DNA from: Aerolutibacter ruishenii
GTDB lineage: Bacteria > Pseudomonadota > Gammaproteobacteria > Xanthomonadales > Xanthomonadaceae
Length of the DNA: 64,000 nt
Direction: 5' to 3'
Assembly (NCBI RefSeq): GCF_007830115.1
Contig: NZ_VLKP01000008.1
Span: 1 to 64,000, forward strand
Shown here: positions 17,058-27,980 of the stretch, piece after piece
How positions within the stretch are numbered: the stretch's first letter is position 1
How the letters are laid out: each line of letters begins with the position of its first letter
Notes under the pieces: model-generated
Told to the model about the DNA's origin: nothing
The model's database searches: none
Seen by the model: only the letters and a program-made list of their open reading frames with translations
Program-made: the position numbers and the translations under genes

Positions 17058-17519
17058 CTAGTTTCGCAGGCTCGTCCGTTTCAAGCCTTCAGTGTGGGTT
17101 TTTCCTGCTGGCGCATGTCGGTGCAAGGAAGCAATCAGTGGGCAGGTCACCTTGCCTTGGCTCGACCTGCATGCCTTGACCAATTGGGATAGCGCCAACT
17201 CCATGCGCTGGAGATCGGCCAGCCGCAGGCGCACATCCGCCAGCCGCGCTGCCGCGAGGTCGGCGGACTCGTGGCAATGGGTGCCGTCCTCCAGCTTGAG
17301 CAATTGCGCAACCTCGTCCAGATTGAAGCCCAAGCGCTGAGCGGACTTCACGAACTTCACCCGGTCCACGTCCGTCGGCCCATAGCGGCGGATGCCGCCG
17401 ATGGGCCGATCCGGCTCCAGCAGCAAGCCCTTGCGCTGATAGAACCGGATGGTCTCCACGTTGACCCCGGCTGCTTTGGCGAAGGCCCCGATGGTCAGGG
17501 TTTCCGGGATGTTCATCAT
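17058..17519 (-). CDS. merR: Mercury-responsive regulator MerR
   Basis: 153 residues, starting at ATG 17519 (or 17516). The N-terminal winged-helix reads [20 protein letters not shown], the family signature. The three Hg-binding cysteines are present (in DGTHCHE, VKACRSS and VTCPL, near residues 82, 117 and 126). MerR twists the merTPA promoter and activates it when Hg(II) binds; without Hg it represses. It is divergent from merT across a 70-base promoter region. The tail after Cys 126 is longer than the usual end and runs toward the left transposon end. Confidence 0.95.
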   Translation of the reverse strand: MMNIPETLTIGAFAKAAGVNVETIRFYQRKGLLLEPDRPIGGIRRYGPTDVDRVKFVKSAQRLGFNLDEVAQLLKLEDGTHCHESADLAAARLADVRLRLADLQRMELALSQLVKACRSSQGKVTCPLIASLHRHAPAGKTHTEGLKRTSLRN

Positions 17520-17524
17520 GGCGC

Positions 17525-17555
17525 TTGACTCCGTACTTGGCTACGGAAGTAACGT
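17525..17555 (+). promoter_or_regulatory. merTPA promoter with MerR operator
   Basis: The -35 TTGACT (17525-17530) and -10 TAACGT (17550-17555) are separated by 19 bases, the long spacer typical of MerR-activated promoters. The spacer contains the dyad CCGTA...TACGG (17531-17535 and 17542-17546), the MerR binding site. The spacing explains why transcription needs MerR-Hg to underwind the DNA. Confidence 0.9.
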
Positions 17556-17590
17556 TAGCGCATCACGCAAAGTCCCGGAAGGAGACCCTC

Positions 17591-17941
17591 ATGGCAAAAC
17601 CTAGCAACGGCCGCGGTGCACTGGCTGCCGGCGGCTTGGCCGCCATCCTTGCCTCGACCTGCTGCCTCGGCCCGCTGGTGCTGATCACGCTAGGCTTCTC
17701 TGGCGCCTGGATCGGCAACCTAACCGCGCTCGAACCGTATCGGCCGATCTTCATCGGCGCCGCGCTCGTCGCGCTGTTCTTCGCCTGGCGCCGCATCTTC
17801 CGGCCCGCCCGCGCCTGTGCACCGGACGACGTGTGTGTCGTGCCCCAGGTGCGAACAGCCTACAAGGTGATTTTCTGGATCGTGTCCGCCCTGGTACTGA
17901 TCGCCCTCGCGTTCCCCTACGTCATGCCCCTGTTCTACTGA
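17591..17941 (+). CDS. merT: Mercuric ion transport protein MerT
   Basis: 116 residues from ATG 17591 with GGAGA upstream. Three membrane segments are visible. The Cys pair in LASTCCLGPLVL lies in the first helix, and a second Cys pair sits in the cytoplasmic loop (ACAPDDVCVV), the residues that pass Hg(II) from MerP through the membrane to MerA. It is the first gene of merTPA, 11 bases before merP. Confidence 0.95.
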   Translation: MAKPSNGRGALAAGGLAAILASTCCLGPLVLITLGFSGAWIGNLTALEPYRPIFIGAALVALFFAWRRIFRPARACAPDDVCVVPQVRTAYKVIFWIVSALVLIALAFPYVMPLFY

Positions 17942-17952
17942 AGGAGACTGTC

Positions 17953-19933
<1,981 letters not shown>

Positions 19934-20027
19934 TGCTGTGCTGAGCGTTCAGGCCCAAATGCTCAGCTTCATCCGTTGAGCCAAACACCCAGGTTGAAGC
20001 TTCGGGGCTTGTGCGATGGGTCAAGGT

Positions 20028-21365
20028 TTACTCGAAATACCCCTCTTCGAGCAGCCGCACCAACGTCGGAATGTAAGGTCCATATTCGACCACGCGTCTG
20101 ACCTGCTTCTTGCGGATCGATGCCATCGTCATTCGCTGGAACTCGAAGTTCGTTGATACCTGGTCATCATCGACATCTACGGTCTCGACTACGGCCCCGT
20201 CCTTGCGCGCCTTCTCGTTGTAGAGCATCCGCGCCCGAATCACCTCGAAGCTGTAGCCCCTGCCCATGCGGTTCATGTCTTTGGCCAGTCGGTTGACGGA
20301 TTCAGTATAGGCATTGGTAATGGGTTGTTCGAAGTAAGAGAAGATTTCGTCGTGCCAGTTGTGCACGGCGGTGGTCAGATCCTTGAACGTGGCCGCCAGC
20401 TCCGGTGGAATGTTGCCTAACCACGTCGCGCATGCCGCTTCAGCCTCCGGACGGCTCTTGTGATCCCAGATCGACAAGAAGCCTTCCTTGAGGGCGTGCG
20501 CCTCCCCGAGCTGGGGAAACTGGCGGAACCATTCCAGGGCCCGTGTCATGTCTGCGCCCTTCAGATCGTGCTGCCGCTTGAGCAACAGGAAGCGCTCATC
20601 CTTGAGCTTGAGGCGCTGCCGAGCCGGCAGATCCTTGCGAATGCGCTTGCGCAGCTTCTCCAGCGCGTCATTGGCCATCCGCTGGATATGGAAACGATCG
20701 ACCACAATCCGCGCCTGCGGCAGCGTGGCACGCACCACCTGCTTGTAAACGTGGTACATGTCCATCGCCACCCACTCGATGGTGTCCTTGTCCCGCAGGT
20801 TGCGGAAATAGGGCAACAGGTCGGCCTTGGCCCGGCTCGGCCGGAGGTCGAATACCGTCTTGCGTTCGATGTTGGTGATCATCGCCCGGTACTGGCCGAT
20901 GATCTTGAGCTCGTCGATCCCCAGGATGCGGGGCGTCCGGAACCGGACCTTGGCCTCGAACTCCTCGATGAAGTCGTCAAAGACGTGGCGGACCGTCTTC
21001 TCGTCCAAGTCCACTTCGCGCGCCAGCGCCGCGAAGGTCTTGGTGAAGCTCTCTTTACGGATATAACGCACCAGGCGGGCCGTGGCTTGACGCTTGCTGT
21101 CGAGATCGGCGACAGGCTCGAAGAGCGTCTTATTGCACGAGATGCAGCGATATCGCCTGCGCTGGATGAACACCACGACCGGCTTGCCGTGCGTCGGCGT
21201 ATCCTGAAACGACTGCTCTTGTGAGCCGTGACCGTGCAAACGTCCGACCTTGCACAGCGGGCAGGTTGCCACTGGCGCAACGCCTTCAGCCTTGACGACA
21301 TAGCGCTCGTCATCGCCTACGACTTCAAGTGTATTGAGGCTACGCAACTGCAGAAAATCGGTCAC
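20028..21365 (-). CDS. ISL3-family transposase
   Basis: 445 residues. The N-terminal zinc finger of ISL3 enzymes is visible (CPLC near residue 35 and CISC near residue 75), then an HTH region and the DDE catalytic domain with LGIDELKI, VAMDMYHVY and ITNAYTESVNR carrying the expected Asp, Asp and Glu. The gene reads away from the right end of the element toward merA, ending about 95 bases after the merA stop. It has no frameshift and should mobilise the whole 4.5 kb unit. Confidence 0.95.
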   Translation of the reverse strand: MTDFLQLRSLNTLEVVGDDERYVVKAEGVAPVATCPLCKVGRLHGHGSQEQSFQDTPTHGKPVVVFIQRRRYRCISCNKTLFEPVADLDSKRQATARLVRYIRKESFTKTFAALAREVDLDEKTVRHVFDDFIEEFEAKVRFRTPRILGIDELKIIGQYRAMITNIERKTVFDLRPSRAKADLLPYFRNLRDKDTIEWVAMDMYHVYKQVVRATLPQARIVVDRFHIQRMANDALEKLRKRIRKDLPARQRLKLKDERFLLLKRQHDLKGADMTRALEWFRQFPQLGEAHALKEGFLSIWDHKSRPEAEAACATWLGNIPPELAATFKDLTTAVHNWHDEIFSYFEQPITNAYTESVNRLAKDMNRMGRGYSFEVIRARMLYNEKARKDGAVVETVDVDDDQVSTNFEFQRMTMASIRKKQVRRVVEYGPYIPTLVRLLEEGYFE

Positions 21366-21381
21366 TCAACACCTGGGCGAG

Positions 21382-21398
21382 CCCACACTGAAATCCGG
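21382..21398. repeat. Subterminal copy of the transposon end
   Basis: Read on the minus strand this is AAACCGGATTTCAGTGTG-like sequence; CCGGATTTCAGTGTGGG matches 16 of 17 bases of the inner part of the left inverted repeat (CCGGATTTTAGTGTGGG, 16993-17009). Next to it, GGTTTCTAGCTTAGCATGCT (21396-21415) resembles GGTTTCTAGTTTCGCAGGCT near the left end (17053-17072). These may be extra transposase sites or the end of an older, smaller element. Confidence 0.6.
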
Positions 21399-21506
21399 TT
21401 TCTAGCTTAGCATGCTCGTTCTCGGTTCCAACACTAGAATCCGTCTTTTGAAATGAGAGCTACAACAGCCATAAACCCTGAAACCCACACCAGATTCCGG
21501 ATACCC

Positions 21507-21514
21507 AAAAAAAC
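21507..21514. repeat. Target-site duplication, right copy
   Basis: AAAAAAAC directly after the right inverted repeat, identical to 16979-16986. The sequence after it (TGCCCT) continues the split fourth copy of the leader motif, which ends 53 bases before the next start codon at 21576. Confidence 0.9.
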
Positions 21515-21575
21515 TGCCCTACACGCCCCTGCCGGGGGATGGGAACCTGACCATTCACTAACGCAGGAGGTTGCA

Positions 21576-21818
21576 ATGAGCCAGGTTTACACACTCCCCG
21601 GGGCGGTTCGCTGGCGCAGTCACGACGGGAGTCGGGACGTGCGTTCGCACCGGGTTCACGGGTGGCGGGTCGAGCCGATGGAACTGACCCACCATCCCAT
21701 TACCGGTCGGCGGTTCCGTGGCGGCGTGTGCCAGTGGTGGTTCAAGGAGACCAAGGTCGATGGCGCTTCAGGGGGCGAGCCGTTCGACGAGGATCCAGCG
21801 CATCCCGTGATGCCTTGA
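21576..21818 (+). CDS. Small uncharacterised protein (80 aa)
   Basis: 80 residues from ATG 21576 with a strong AGGAGG five bases upstream. The core reads PMELTHHPITGRRFRGGVCQ followed by WW, a basic, aromatic-rich motif. Family not recognised. The split fourth leader copy lies just upstream, so the mer transposon has separated this gene from its original leader; its expression may have changed. Its 3' end overlaps the convergent 355-aa gene by 77 bases. Confidence 0.55.
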   Translation: MSQVYTLPGAVRWRSHDGSRDVRSHRVHGWRVEPMELTHHPITGRRFRGGVCQWWFKETKVDGASGGEPFDEDPAHPVMP

Positions 21819-22809
21819 GTTGACGGTGCAGCTCCGCCGCTTGGGTTTCGGCGGTGAGCAATCCATCCAGCAGGCGCTGTTCGTCCTGGGTGTTGCCTTC
21901 CAATCCATCGAGCCAGTGCGTCTTGTGTTGATCGTTGATCGCTTGCCGCAGTATGTTCGCCTGGCGGCGAACGACACGATGCTCTGCTTGCAATCGTTCG
22001 CGGGCGCCTGCGGTAAGCCGGTGGGGCGTCGTTGCCGACTGGGATCTGGCGGGGTCTGGCACGGTGATGCCGACCTGGCGCAGGCGCAATGCCGACGGCG
22101 ACGCCGACGTGATCCACCAGCAGTCCAGAAAGTCGCGGGGCTGCGCCAGGTGGGCGAGCGCCACCACCAGGGTATTGGCGTCGATCAGCTGCCAGACCAG
22201 CGTGCGAAAGGCCTTGTCCTCGACGTGATGGATGGTAAGCCGGTGATCCTGGTGGACGATGGCGCCGGCCAACCGCGCCAGCAGGCGGGCCAGCCCCGTG
22301 GACTGCGTGTCGCCAAAGCGGGAGGACACGCCGATGAGACAACGGCCGTCCTCACCCTGCGCGGCGAACACGCGCGAACGGGGATGGTGGTGGCGACGCG
22401 CGAGCGCCTGCGCGAAATCGGTCGGGTGTGTATGAGGCGACAACGGCAGCAGATGGTTGTGGCTGGCCAGCAGGACGGCGGTGCGCTGGGCGCGCAGTGG
22501 GTCCGGTATGGCGACCGAGGCCACCAGGTCCGCTGCCGCGCGTAGCTGCTGGCAGCGACGGCAGCAGAGGAAAGCATTGTCGGGCGTGGTGGGACCCCCG
22601 AGGGCCGGATGGATGAGCGTGGCCACGACCGGGAGCCGTGCGCCACGTGATTGGGCGAGGTCATAGGGAGCCGCGCACAACGGACAGGCCTGGCCCGGGT
22701 GGGCGTGCAGGCGCCGCCGCACAAACATGGGCAGCGCAACATGGCGCAGACGGTCCCGCGCGGCGATGGCGGCAACGAAGGTGGACAGGTCGGTGGCGGG
22801 CGGTGGCAT
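21742..22809 (-). CDS. HNH-like zinc-finger protein (355 aa)
   Basis: 355 residues on the minus strand, opposite to its neighbours. The N-terminal part has a treble-clef HNH-like pattern: CPLCAAPYDL near residue 43, then TLIHPALGG and TPDNAFLCCRRCQQLRAA near residue 75-90, with four paired cysteines. The rest has a putative alpha/beta core and a C-terminal helical tail with many Arg and Gln. The HNH motif suggests DNA binding or nicking; no relaxase motif is seen. It stands divergent to the MobC-like gene. I infer a DNA-processing or regulatory role of the element but cannot name the family. Confidence 0.55.
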   Translation of the reverse strand: MPPPATDLSTFVAAIAARDRLRHVALPMFVRRRLHAHPGQACPLCAAPYDLAQSRGARLPVVATLIHPALGGPTTPDNAFLCCRRCQQLRAAADLVASVAIPDPLRAQRTAVLLASHNHLLPLSPHTHPTDFAQALARRHHHPRSRVFAAQGEDGRCLIGVSSRFGDTQSTGLARLLARLAGAIVHQDHRLTIHHVEDKAFRTLVWQLIDANTLVVALAHLAQPRDFLDCWWITSASPSALRLRQVGITVPDPARSQSATTPHRLTAGARERLQAEHRVVRRQANILRQAINDQHKTHWLDGLEGNTQDEQRLLDGLLTAETQAAELHRQLKASRDALDPRRTARPLKRHRPWSP

Positions 22810-23102
22810 GGCACCAGCCTAGGGACGCGAGCTGACTTGGCCAGGGCGACCGGATGGACGAGCACCCCGAAGCGCCGTGAAGGCCAAGCGAACCATGGAC
22901 ACCACGCACCAGGGTAATGACCGGACGACGGCGCGAATGCGTTGTGGCGAGCGCGAACGCCAGCACTGGCAACCGTTTGCGGCAACGGCGTGGCAGCGGC
23001 GCGACAGCCACCTGAAACCTCACCATTCCCAGGAATACGAAGGAGTACGCAGCGCCGTCGTGGCGCGATTGACGTGAAGTGGCTGCGCCATAACGTGCTG
23101 GC
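22810..23102. other. Divergent intergenic region, candidate oriT
   Basis: About 290 bases between two divergent genes and directly in front of the mobilisation operon. It contains GCGCC-GTCGT-GGCGC (23052-23066) and other short dyads such as GGCAACCGTTTGCGG. In related elements the nick site often lies beside the accessory gene before the relaxase. No known nic sequence was recognised, so the oriT call rests on position only. Confidence 0.35.
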
Positions 23103-23510
23103 ATGACCCGCAAGCGCAGCGAGCGACTTTTCATCTACATCGAGCCAACCCGCAAGGCGCGGATCGTGACGGCCGCGCTGCGCTCGGGACTGTCGCTGTC
23201 GGAGTTCATGGCGCAGGCCATCGAGAAAGTCATCGACAAGGCCGATGGTGTGCGGGACCAGCTGGCGCCGTTCGTCGAAGCACTGGAAGCGATGCGCGAG
23301 GATATGCGCTACGACCTGCGCAGCCATGCCAACCAGAACACCGAAGAGAACCGCGTCATGCGCAAGCAGGTGCGCGAGTTCATCGAGCAGCAGGCACAGG
23401 TCGCGCAGACGTTCCAGACCGGGTTGCTCGAACGTCAGGCCAAGGCCATCCAGATTGCGGTCGCCCATGCCGTCCAGGCGGTGGGCGAACGCGCGGGTGG
23501 TGGGCGATGA
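23103..23510 (+). CDS. MobC-like relaxosome accessory protein
   Basis: 135 residues. A ribbon-helix-helix type N-terminus (RLFIYIEPTRKARIVTAALR, then SGLSLSEFMAQAIEKVI) is followed by a long charged helix, as in accessory proteins that bind oriT and load the relaxase (MobC, TrwA or TraY style). It overlaps the coupling-protein gene by four bases (ATGA) and is the first gene of a mobilisation operon with the T4CP and relaxase. The inferred job is oriT recognition and autoregulation. Confidence 0.65.
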   Translation: MTRKRSERLFIYIEPTRKARIVTAALRSGLSLSEFMAQAIEKVIDKADGVRDQLAPFVEALEAMREDMRYDLRSHANQNTEENRVMRKQVREFIEQQAQVAQTFQTGLLERQAKAIQIAVAHAVQAVGERAGGGR

Positions 23511-25270
23511 AGCCGGCCATCTACGACAGCTGGGGCCAACCCGGGCCGCACATTGCGCCGGACATTCCGGTACGGCGCTGGGACCAGGGTGCCGCCTATG
23601 GCGCACTCGGCTTCCTGGTCGGGTTCGTGCCGCTGACCGTGGGGCTGCTGGGCTGGGCCGACCTGTGGCGCGTCCTTGCCTTGGATCCGGCGTTCTTCTC
23701 GCGCATCGACAATCCGCAATGGCTGCACGACTGGTGCGGGCTGGCCGTGTCGGTGCTGCTGGGCGTGGGACTGGGTGGCGGGCTCGCCTGGCTGGGCCTG
23801 ATCCCGCGCAAGAACGTCTGGGTGGTGTCCGGTCCGCAGTTGCTCGAAGGCAAAGCGGCGATCCGCGAGGCGCGGCGCCGTTCGCTGCCGGTGCGCGAGC
23901 GCGCGGCGGATCCCGGGCACCTGGCGCTGCATCCGGACCTGGTGCTGTCCAAGGCGCAACTGTCGCGGCACCTGCTGATGTATGGCGGGGTCGGCTCGGG
24001 CAAGACCCAGCTGTTGCTCGGTCTGTTGCGGCAGATCTACAAGCGCCGCGACAAGGTGTTCGTGTACGACATCAAGGGCGATCTTGGGTCCTACTTTCCG
24101 AACATGAGCATCGTGTCGCCGTTCGATGCACGTTCGCGGGTGTGGCATGTGGCACGCGATGTGCGCACGCCGACCCAGGCTGCGGTGTTCGCCGACAGCC
24201 TGATCCCGGAGGACACCGGCTCGGGCAAGTTCTGGACGCTGGCTGCGCGCCAGGTGCTGACCGGCGCGCTGATCTCCTTGCAGAACGAGAAGCCCGAGGC
24301 CTGGACCTGGCCCGACCTCGCCCAGCGGCTGACGCTGCAGGCCGAGCAGCTGGTGCCGATCCTGGAGGTGAACTACCGCAAGGCCTTCGGCTTGCTGTCC
24401 AACCCGCAGAGCCAGACCAGCTTCAACATCCTCGCCACCTTGGGTTCGTACACGCGCGTGGTCGATGACCTCGCGCGCGCCTGGCCGCAGATCGGCAAGC
24501 GCTGGTTCGCCATCACCGACTGGGTGCGCGACGACTACGCGGGGCCACGCCAGATCATTGTCCAGGGTGGACCCGATGCCACGCTGACCGCGGCGTATAT
24601 CTCCGCGCTGGTGAATGCTGCGGTGCCGGAGATCATTTCGCCGGGGCTGCCCGATGACGAGCGCGGCCGCTTCATCGGCTTCGTGTTCGACGAGCTGTCG
24701 TCCATCGGCAAGATCCAGTTCGCACCGCTGGTGGACAAGGGGCGCAGCAAGGGCGTGGTCGTCGTGGCCTGCGTCCAGGACCTCGCCCAGTTGCGCGACC
24801 TCTACGGCGACAACCAGGTGAAGGCACTGACCTCGATGGTCGGCACCCAGATCATCTGTCGGGTCGGCATGGGCGAGACCCGCGAGCAGTTGGCCAAGTT
24901 GATGGGCACCCACAAGCTGGCCTCGATGAACTACAAGGAAGGCGCGGTCGTCCACACCGATGGCGCGCCGGTGGTGTATCCGCACCAGCTGACCAGTGAG
25001 CTGGGGCCGGTGAAGACGAAAGCTCCGCCGGGCTATGCGATCCGTGCCATCGTGCAGCAACAGGACGACCTTCTGTTGCTTGCGTTCCCGGGCCAGCCGA
25101 TGAAGGTGCGGCGTCCCGGACAGATCCAGGCGCAGTGGATGAACGAGCGTGGCCCGATGCTGGCACCACGCAACAACGCGACCGGTGCCGCAGGTGAAGA
25201 GGGGCGCGCACTGGATCCGCAGGAGCTGGACCGGATCCGGCGGCAGCTGGATATGCCGTTCGAGGCCTGA
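23507..25270 (+). CDS. Type IV coupling protein (VirD4/TraD-like)
   Basis: 587 residues. Two membrane segments lie near residues 28-52 and 82-105, followed by the cytoplasmic ATPase with Walker A LLMYGGVGSGKTQLLLG (about residues 155-171) and a Walker B region at FIGFVFDELSSIG (about 388-400). Coupling proteins bring the relaxase-DNA complex to the secretion channel. It is sandwiched by overlap with the MobC-like gene and a three-base gap to the relaxase gene, so the three form one unit. No mating-channel genes are visible in the window, so the element may rely on another T4SS. Confidence 0.85.
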   Translation: MKPAIYDSWGQPGPHIAPDIPVRRWDQGAAYGALGFLVGFVPLTVGLLGWADLWRVLALDPAFFSRIDNPQWLHDWCGLAVSVLLGVGLGGGLAWLGLIPRKNVWVVSGPQLLEGKAAIREARRRSLPVRERAADPGHLALHPDLVLSKAQLSRHLLMYGGVGSGKTQLLLGLLRQIYKRRDKVFVYDIKGDLGSYFPNMSIVSPFDARSRVWHVARDVRTPTQAAVFADSLIPEDTGSGKFWTLAARQVLTGALISLQNEKPEAWTWPDLAQRLTLQAEQLVPILEVNYRKAFGLLSNPQSQTSFNILATLGSYTRVVDDLARAWPQIGKRWFAITDWVRDDYAGPRQIIVQGGPDATLTAAYISALVNAAVPEIISPGLPDDERGRFIGFVFDELSSIGKIQFAPLVDKGRSKGVVVVACVQDLAQLRDLYGDNQVKALTSMVGTQIICRVGMGETREQLAKLMGTHKLASMNYKEGAVVHTDGAPVVYPHQLTSELGPVKTKAPPGYAIRAIVQQQDDLLLLAFPGQPMKVRRPGQIQAQWMNERGPMLAPRNNATGAAGEEGRALDPQELDRIRRQLDMPFEA

Positions 25271-25273
25271 CGG

Positions 25274-27964
25274 ATGATCACCGTCCAGGCACTCACCGCC
25301 CAGGGCAACAACGCACGCGGCGACGCCGTGCTCGACTACCTGCTCGACACCGAACGGCTGACGACTTACTACCTGGGCGAGGCGGGCACGGCGGAACTGA
25401 CGATGCGCTGGCGTGGCAAGGGGGCGCAGGCGCTGGGGCTCGATGGGGAGCCGACCCGTGAGCAGATGCAGCAACTGGCGCGCGGATTCGCGCCCGACGG
25501 TACCGCGTTGTGCCGCAATGCGGGCGCGCAGGCCCAACGCACAATCAAGCGGGATCGCCATGGCCAGCCAGTGATCGGCGCCGATGGCCAACCGGTCGAA
25601 CAATGGCGCGGCGGCCATCGGGTCGGGTTCGACCTGACCTGTTCGGCACCCAAGAGCGTGTCCGTGCTGATGGCACTGGCCGAAGTGGAGGAGCGCGGCC
25701 GGATCGTGGCCGCGCATCGTCGCGCGGTGGACGCGACCCTGGCCTTTGTCGAGGGCCTGGTGGAGACACGGCGCTGCAAGGGCGGGCGCGAAGTGCTGCC
25801 GGTACATGGGCTGGTCATCACTGCTTGCGACCACTTGGCCAACAGAAACACAGACCCCCAACTGCACACTCACAACCTGATCTATGGCGTCGGACTGGGT
25901 GCCGATGGTCAGTGGGCTACCTTCGATCCCATTGAACTGTTCGCGCATCAGCACGCGGCCGATGCCCTCTACAAGGCGCACCTGGCCCAGGGGCTGCGCG
26001 AACTGGGCTACGGCCTGGCGCAGAACGTCGTCCGGGATCTGGATGGACAGGACACCGGCGTGCGGACTTGGGAGGTGGCCGGGATCGAAGAGGCCACGAT
26101 CCGGCACTTCTCCTCGCGCGACGCGGAGATCCGTGCGGCGATGGACGAGGGCATGAACCATCACGATGCCTGGCGAACGACCCGCAAGCACAAGGACGAA
26201 CCCTCCCCAGCGGAGATGTTCGCGCACTGGCAGGGACTGCTGGCGCAGATGGACCAGCTGGTGGAGGTGGAGGCGTTGAAGGCGCTGGCTGATACGAACG
26301 CGCCACCGCGCAGCGACGACGACATCCTGCGCCGGTTGCACGAACACGAGGCCATCGTCGAGGACAAAGACCTGCTGGTGGCTGTGTCGCAGGCCCGTGC
26401 GGGTGTCGGGCCGGAACAACTGGCCGCCGACATCGCCCGCCTGAAAGCCGTCATGTGTGAGATTGCGCCGCCACCGATTGCGGTAGCCGACCGTGGCGTG
26501 AAACTGCCGCGTCGGCATACACGCTCGCGCTGGTCGGCACGTTGGATGGTGGACTGGGAGCAGGAAGTCCAGCAGAGGGCCGACGCGCGACGCGATGAGC
26601 AGGCACAGCGCGTGCCTGTGGAAGTAGTTGATGCCGTCATCGCCGACTACCAGGCCGAGAAGGGGTTCGTGCTCAGCGGTGAACAACGTGCTGCGGTTCT
26701 CCACGTGTGCTGCGAGAGCGGCGGTCACGCCGTGCTGGCAGGCGTCGCCGGTGCCGGCAAGACCACGGTGGCCGATCTCTACAAGCGCGCCTTCGAGGCC
26801 AATGGCCAACGACTGTTGGGTGCGTGTGTTTCGACACGCGCAGCACAGAAGCTCGAGGCCGAGAGTGGGATTGCATCGCTATCGTTGGCCATGCTGTTGA
26901 AGCGGATTGAGCTGGGGCGCATCGTGCTAGACGACCGCTGCGTGGTAGTGCTCGACGAGGCCGGCATGGTTCACACCGAACAGGTGCGCCAGTTGATGCG
27001 CTGCGTCGATGCGGCAGGTGGTCGATTGCTTTGTTCCGGCGACTTGAAACAACTTCAACCCATCGGCGCAGGCTCCGGAATGGCACTGTTGGCGCAGCGG
27101 CTGGGTCAGGCCGAACTGACCGAAGTTCGGCGGCAGCATCGTGTCGAAGACCGGGACCTGGCCATGCTGTTCTATGATCGCGATGTCACCGGGCGGGTCG
27201 TACTGAGCCATGACGCCGACGCGAAGTCGAGTGCACAGACGCAAGCCAAGAGCCAGCAGATCTGGCAACAGCTGGAAGCTAGCAACAAGATCGACGCTTG
27301 GGACACCCGCCAACAGGCGATGGACGCGCTGGCTCTGGACTGGTTCGACAGCGAGTACGGCATCGACCGCCGGTTGGTGCTGGTCCACACACACGAGGAC
27401 GGGCAGGCCATCGCGCAGCGTCTGCGTTCAGGGCTGCGCGACCGGGGCATGCTCGAAGGTGAAGAGTTCCAGGTCATGGGTCGCCAGGGCGGGCGGGCGT
27501 TGCAACTGACGCTGGCTCGGGGCGACCGGATCCGGATCACCGAGAACGCACCGGACCTGGGACTGACCAACGGCGACCTGACCGAAGTCGTCGCCATCCG
27601 TGCCAACGACGGTGGCCACGATCTGCGCTTGCGCATCCAGGCGCGTGGCGACCGCGAGGCATTTAGCGTTGTCGTCCGTACCCAGGCGTTCAACCACTTC
27701 AATCAGGGATATGCCGACACCATCCACAAGAGCCAGGGGCAGGGCCAGCCGGCGGTGTTCCACTACGTGAACCCGCAGCAGACCGACAACCAGACCATGC
27801 TGGTGGCGTTCACTCGCATGACACACCACTACCGGCTATATGGCGCGGAGCAGGATCTGGAGGTGGCGAGGATGAAGCTGGGGCTGGATCGAACGAAGCA
27901 GAATGCTATTCAGCAGGGCAGCCCACTGGTGCAACCGGACTTCGACATCGGCTTCTGTCGATAA
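25274..27964 (+). CDS. MOBF relaxase-helicase (TrwC/TraI-like)
   Basis: 896 residues. The N-terminal relaxase domain has tyrosines in RLTTYYLGEAG, the block DLTCSAPKSVSVLMAL, and the metal-binding histidines in TDPQLHTHNLIYG (about residues 194-206). The C-terminal helicase has Walker A LAGVAGAGKTTVADL and Walker B CVVVLDEAGMVH. This enzyme nicks oriT, stays on the 5' end and unwinds the strand. It follows the coupling protein by three bases. Full length for a compact family member and no interruption seen. Confidence 0.9.
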   Translation: MITVQALTAQGNNARGDAVLDYLLDTERLTTYYLGEAGTAELTMRWRGKGAQALGLDGEPTREQMQQLARGFAPDGTALCRNAGAQAQRTIKRDRHGQPVIGADGQPVEQWRGGHRVGFDLTCSAPKSVSVLMALAEVEERGRIVAAHRRAVDATLAFVEGLVETRRCKGGREVLPVHGLVITACDHLANRNTDPQLHTHNLIYGVGLGADGQWATFDPIELFAHQHAADALYKAHLAQGLRELGYGLAQNVVRDLDGQDTGVRTWEVAGIEEATIRHFSSRDAEIRAAMDEGMNHHDAWRTTRKHKDEPSPAEMFAHWQGLLAQMDQLVEVEALKALADTNAPPRSDDDILRRLHEHEAIVEDKDLLVAVSQARAGVGPEQLAADIARLKAVMCEIAPPPIAVADRGVKLPRRHTRSRWSARWMVDWEQEVQQRADARRDEQAQRVPVEVVDAVIADYQAEKGFVLSGEQRAAVLHVCCESGGHAVLAGVAGAGKTTVADLYKRAFEANGQRLLGACVSTRAAQKLEAESGIASLSLAMLLKRIELGRIVLDDRCVVVLDEAGMVHTEQVRQLMRCVDAAGGRLLCSGDLKQLQPIGAGSGMALLAQRLGQAELTEVRRQHRVEDRDLAMLFYDRDVTGRVVLSHDADAKSSAQTQAKSQQIWQQLEASNKIDAWDTRQQAMDALALDWFDSEYGIDRRLVLVHTHEDGQAIAQRLRSGLRDRGMLEGEEFQVMGRQGGRALQLTLARGDRIRITENAPDLGLTNGDLTEVVAIRANDGGHDLRLRIQARGDREAFSVVVRTQAFNHFNQGYADTIHKSQGQGQPAVFHYVNPQQTDNQTMLVAFTRMTHHYRLYGAEQDLEVARMKLGLDRTKQNAIQQGSPLVQPDFDIGFCR

Positions 27965-27980
27965 GGGCGAAGCTGGCTTA

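Noticed and set aside
23435..26809. Very long open frame on the minus strand across the coupling-protein and relaxase genes
   Set aside because: It is the antisense shadow of two well-supported plus-strand genes; GC-rich codon bias keeps the opposite frame open. No motif or start site supports it.
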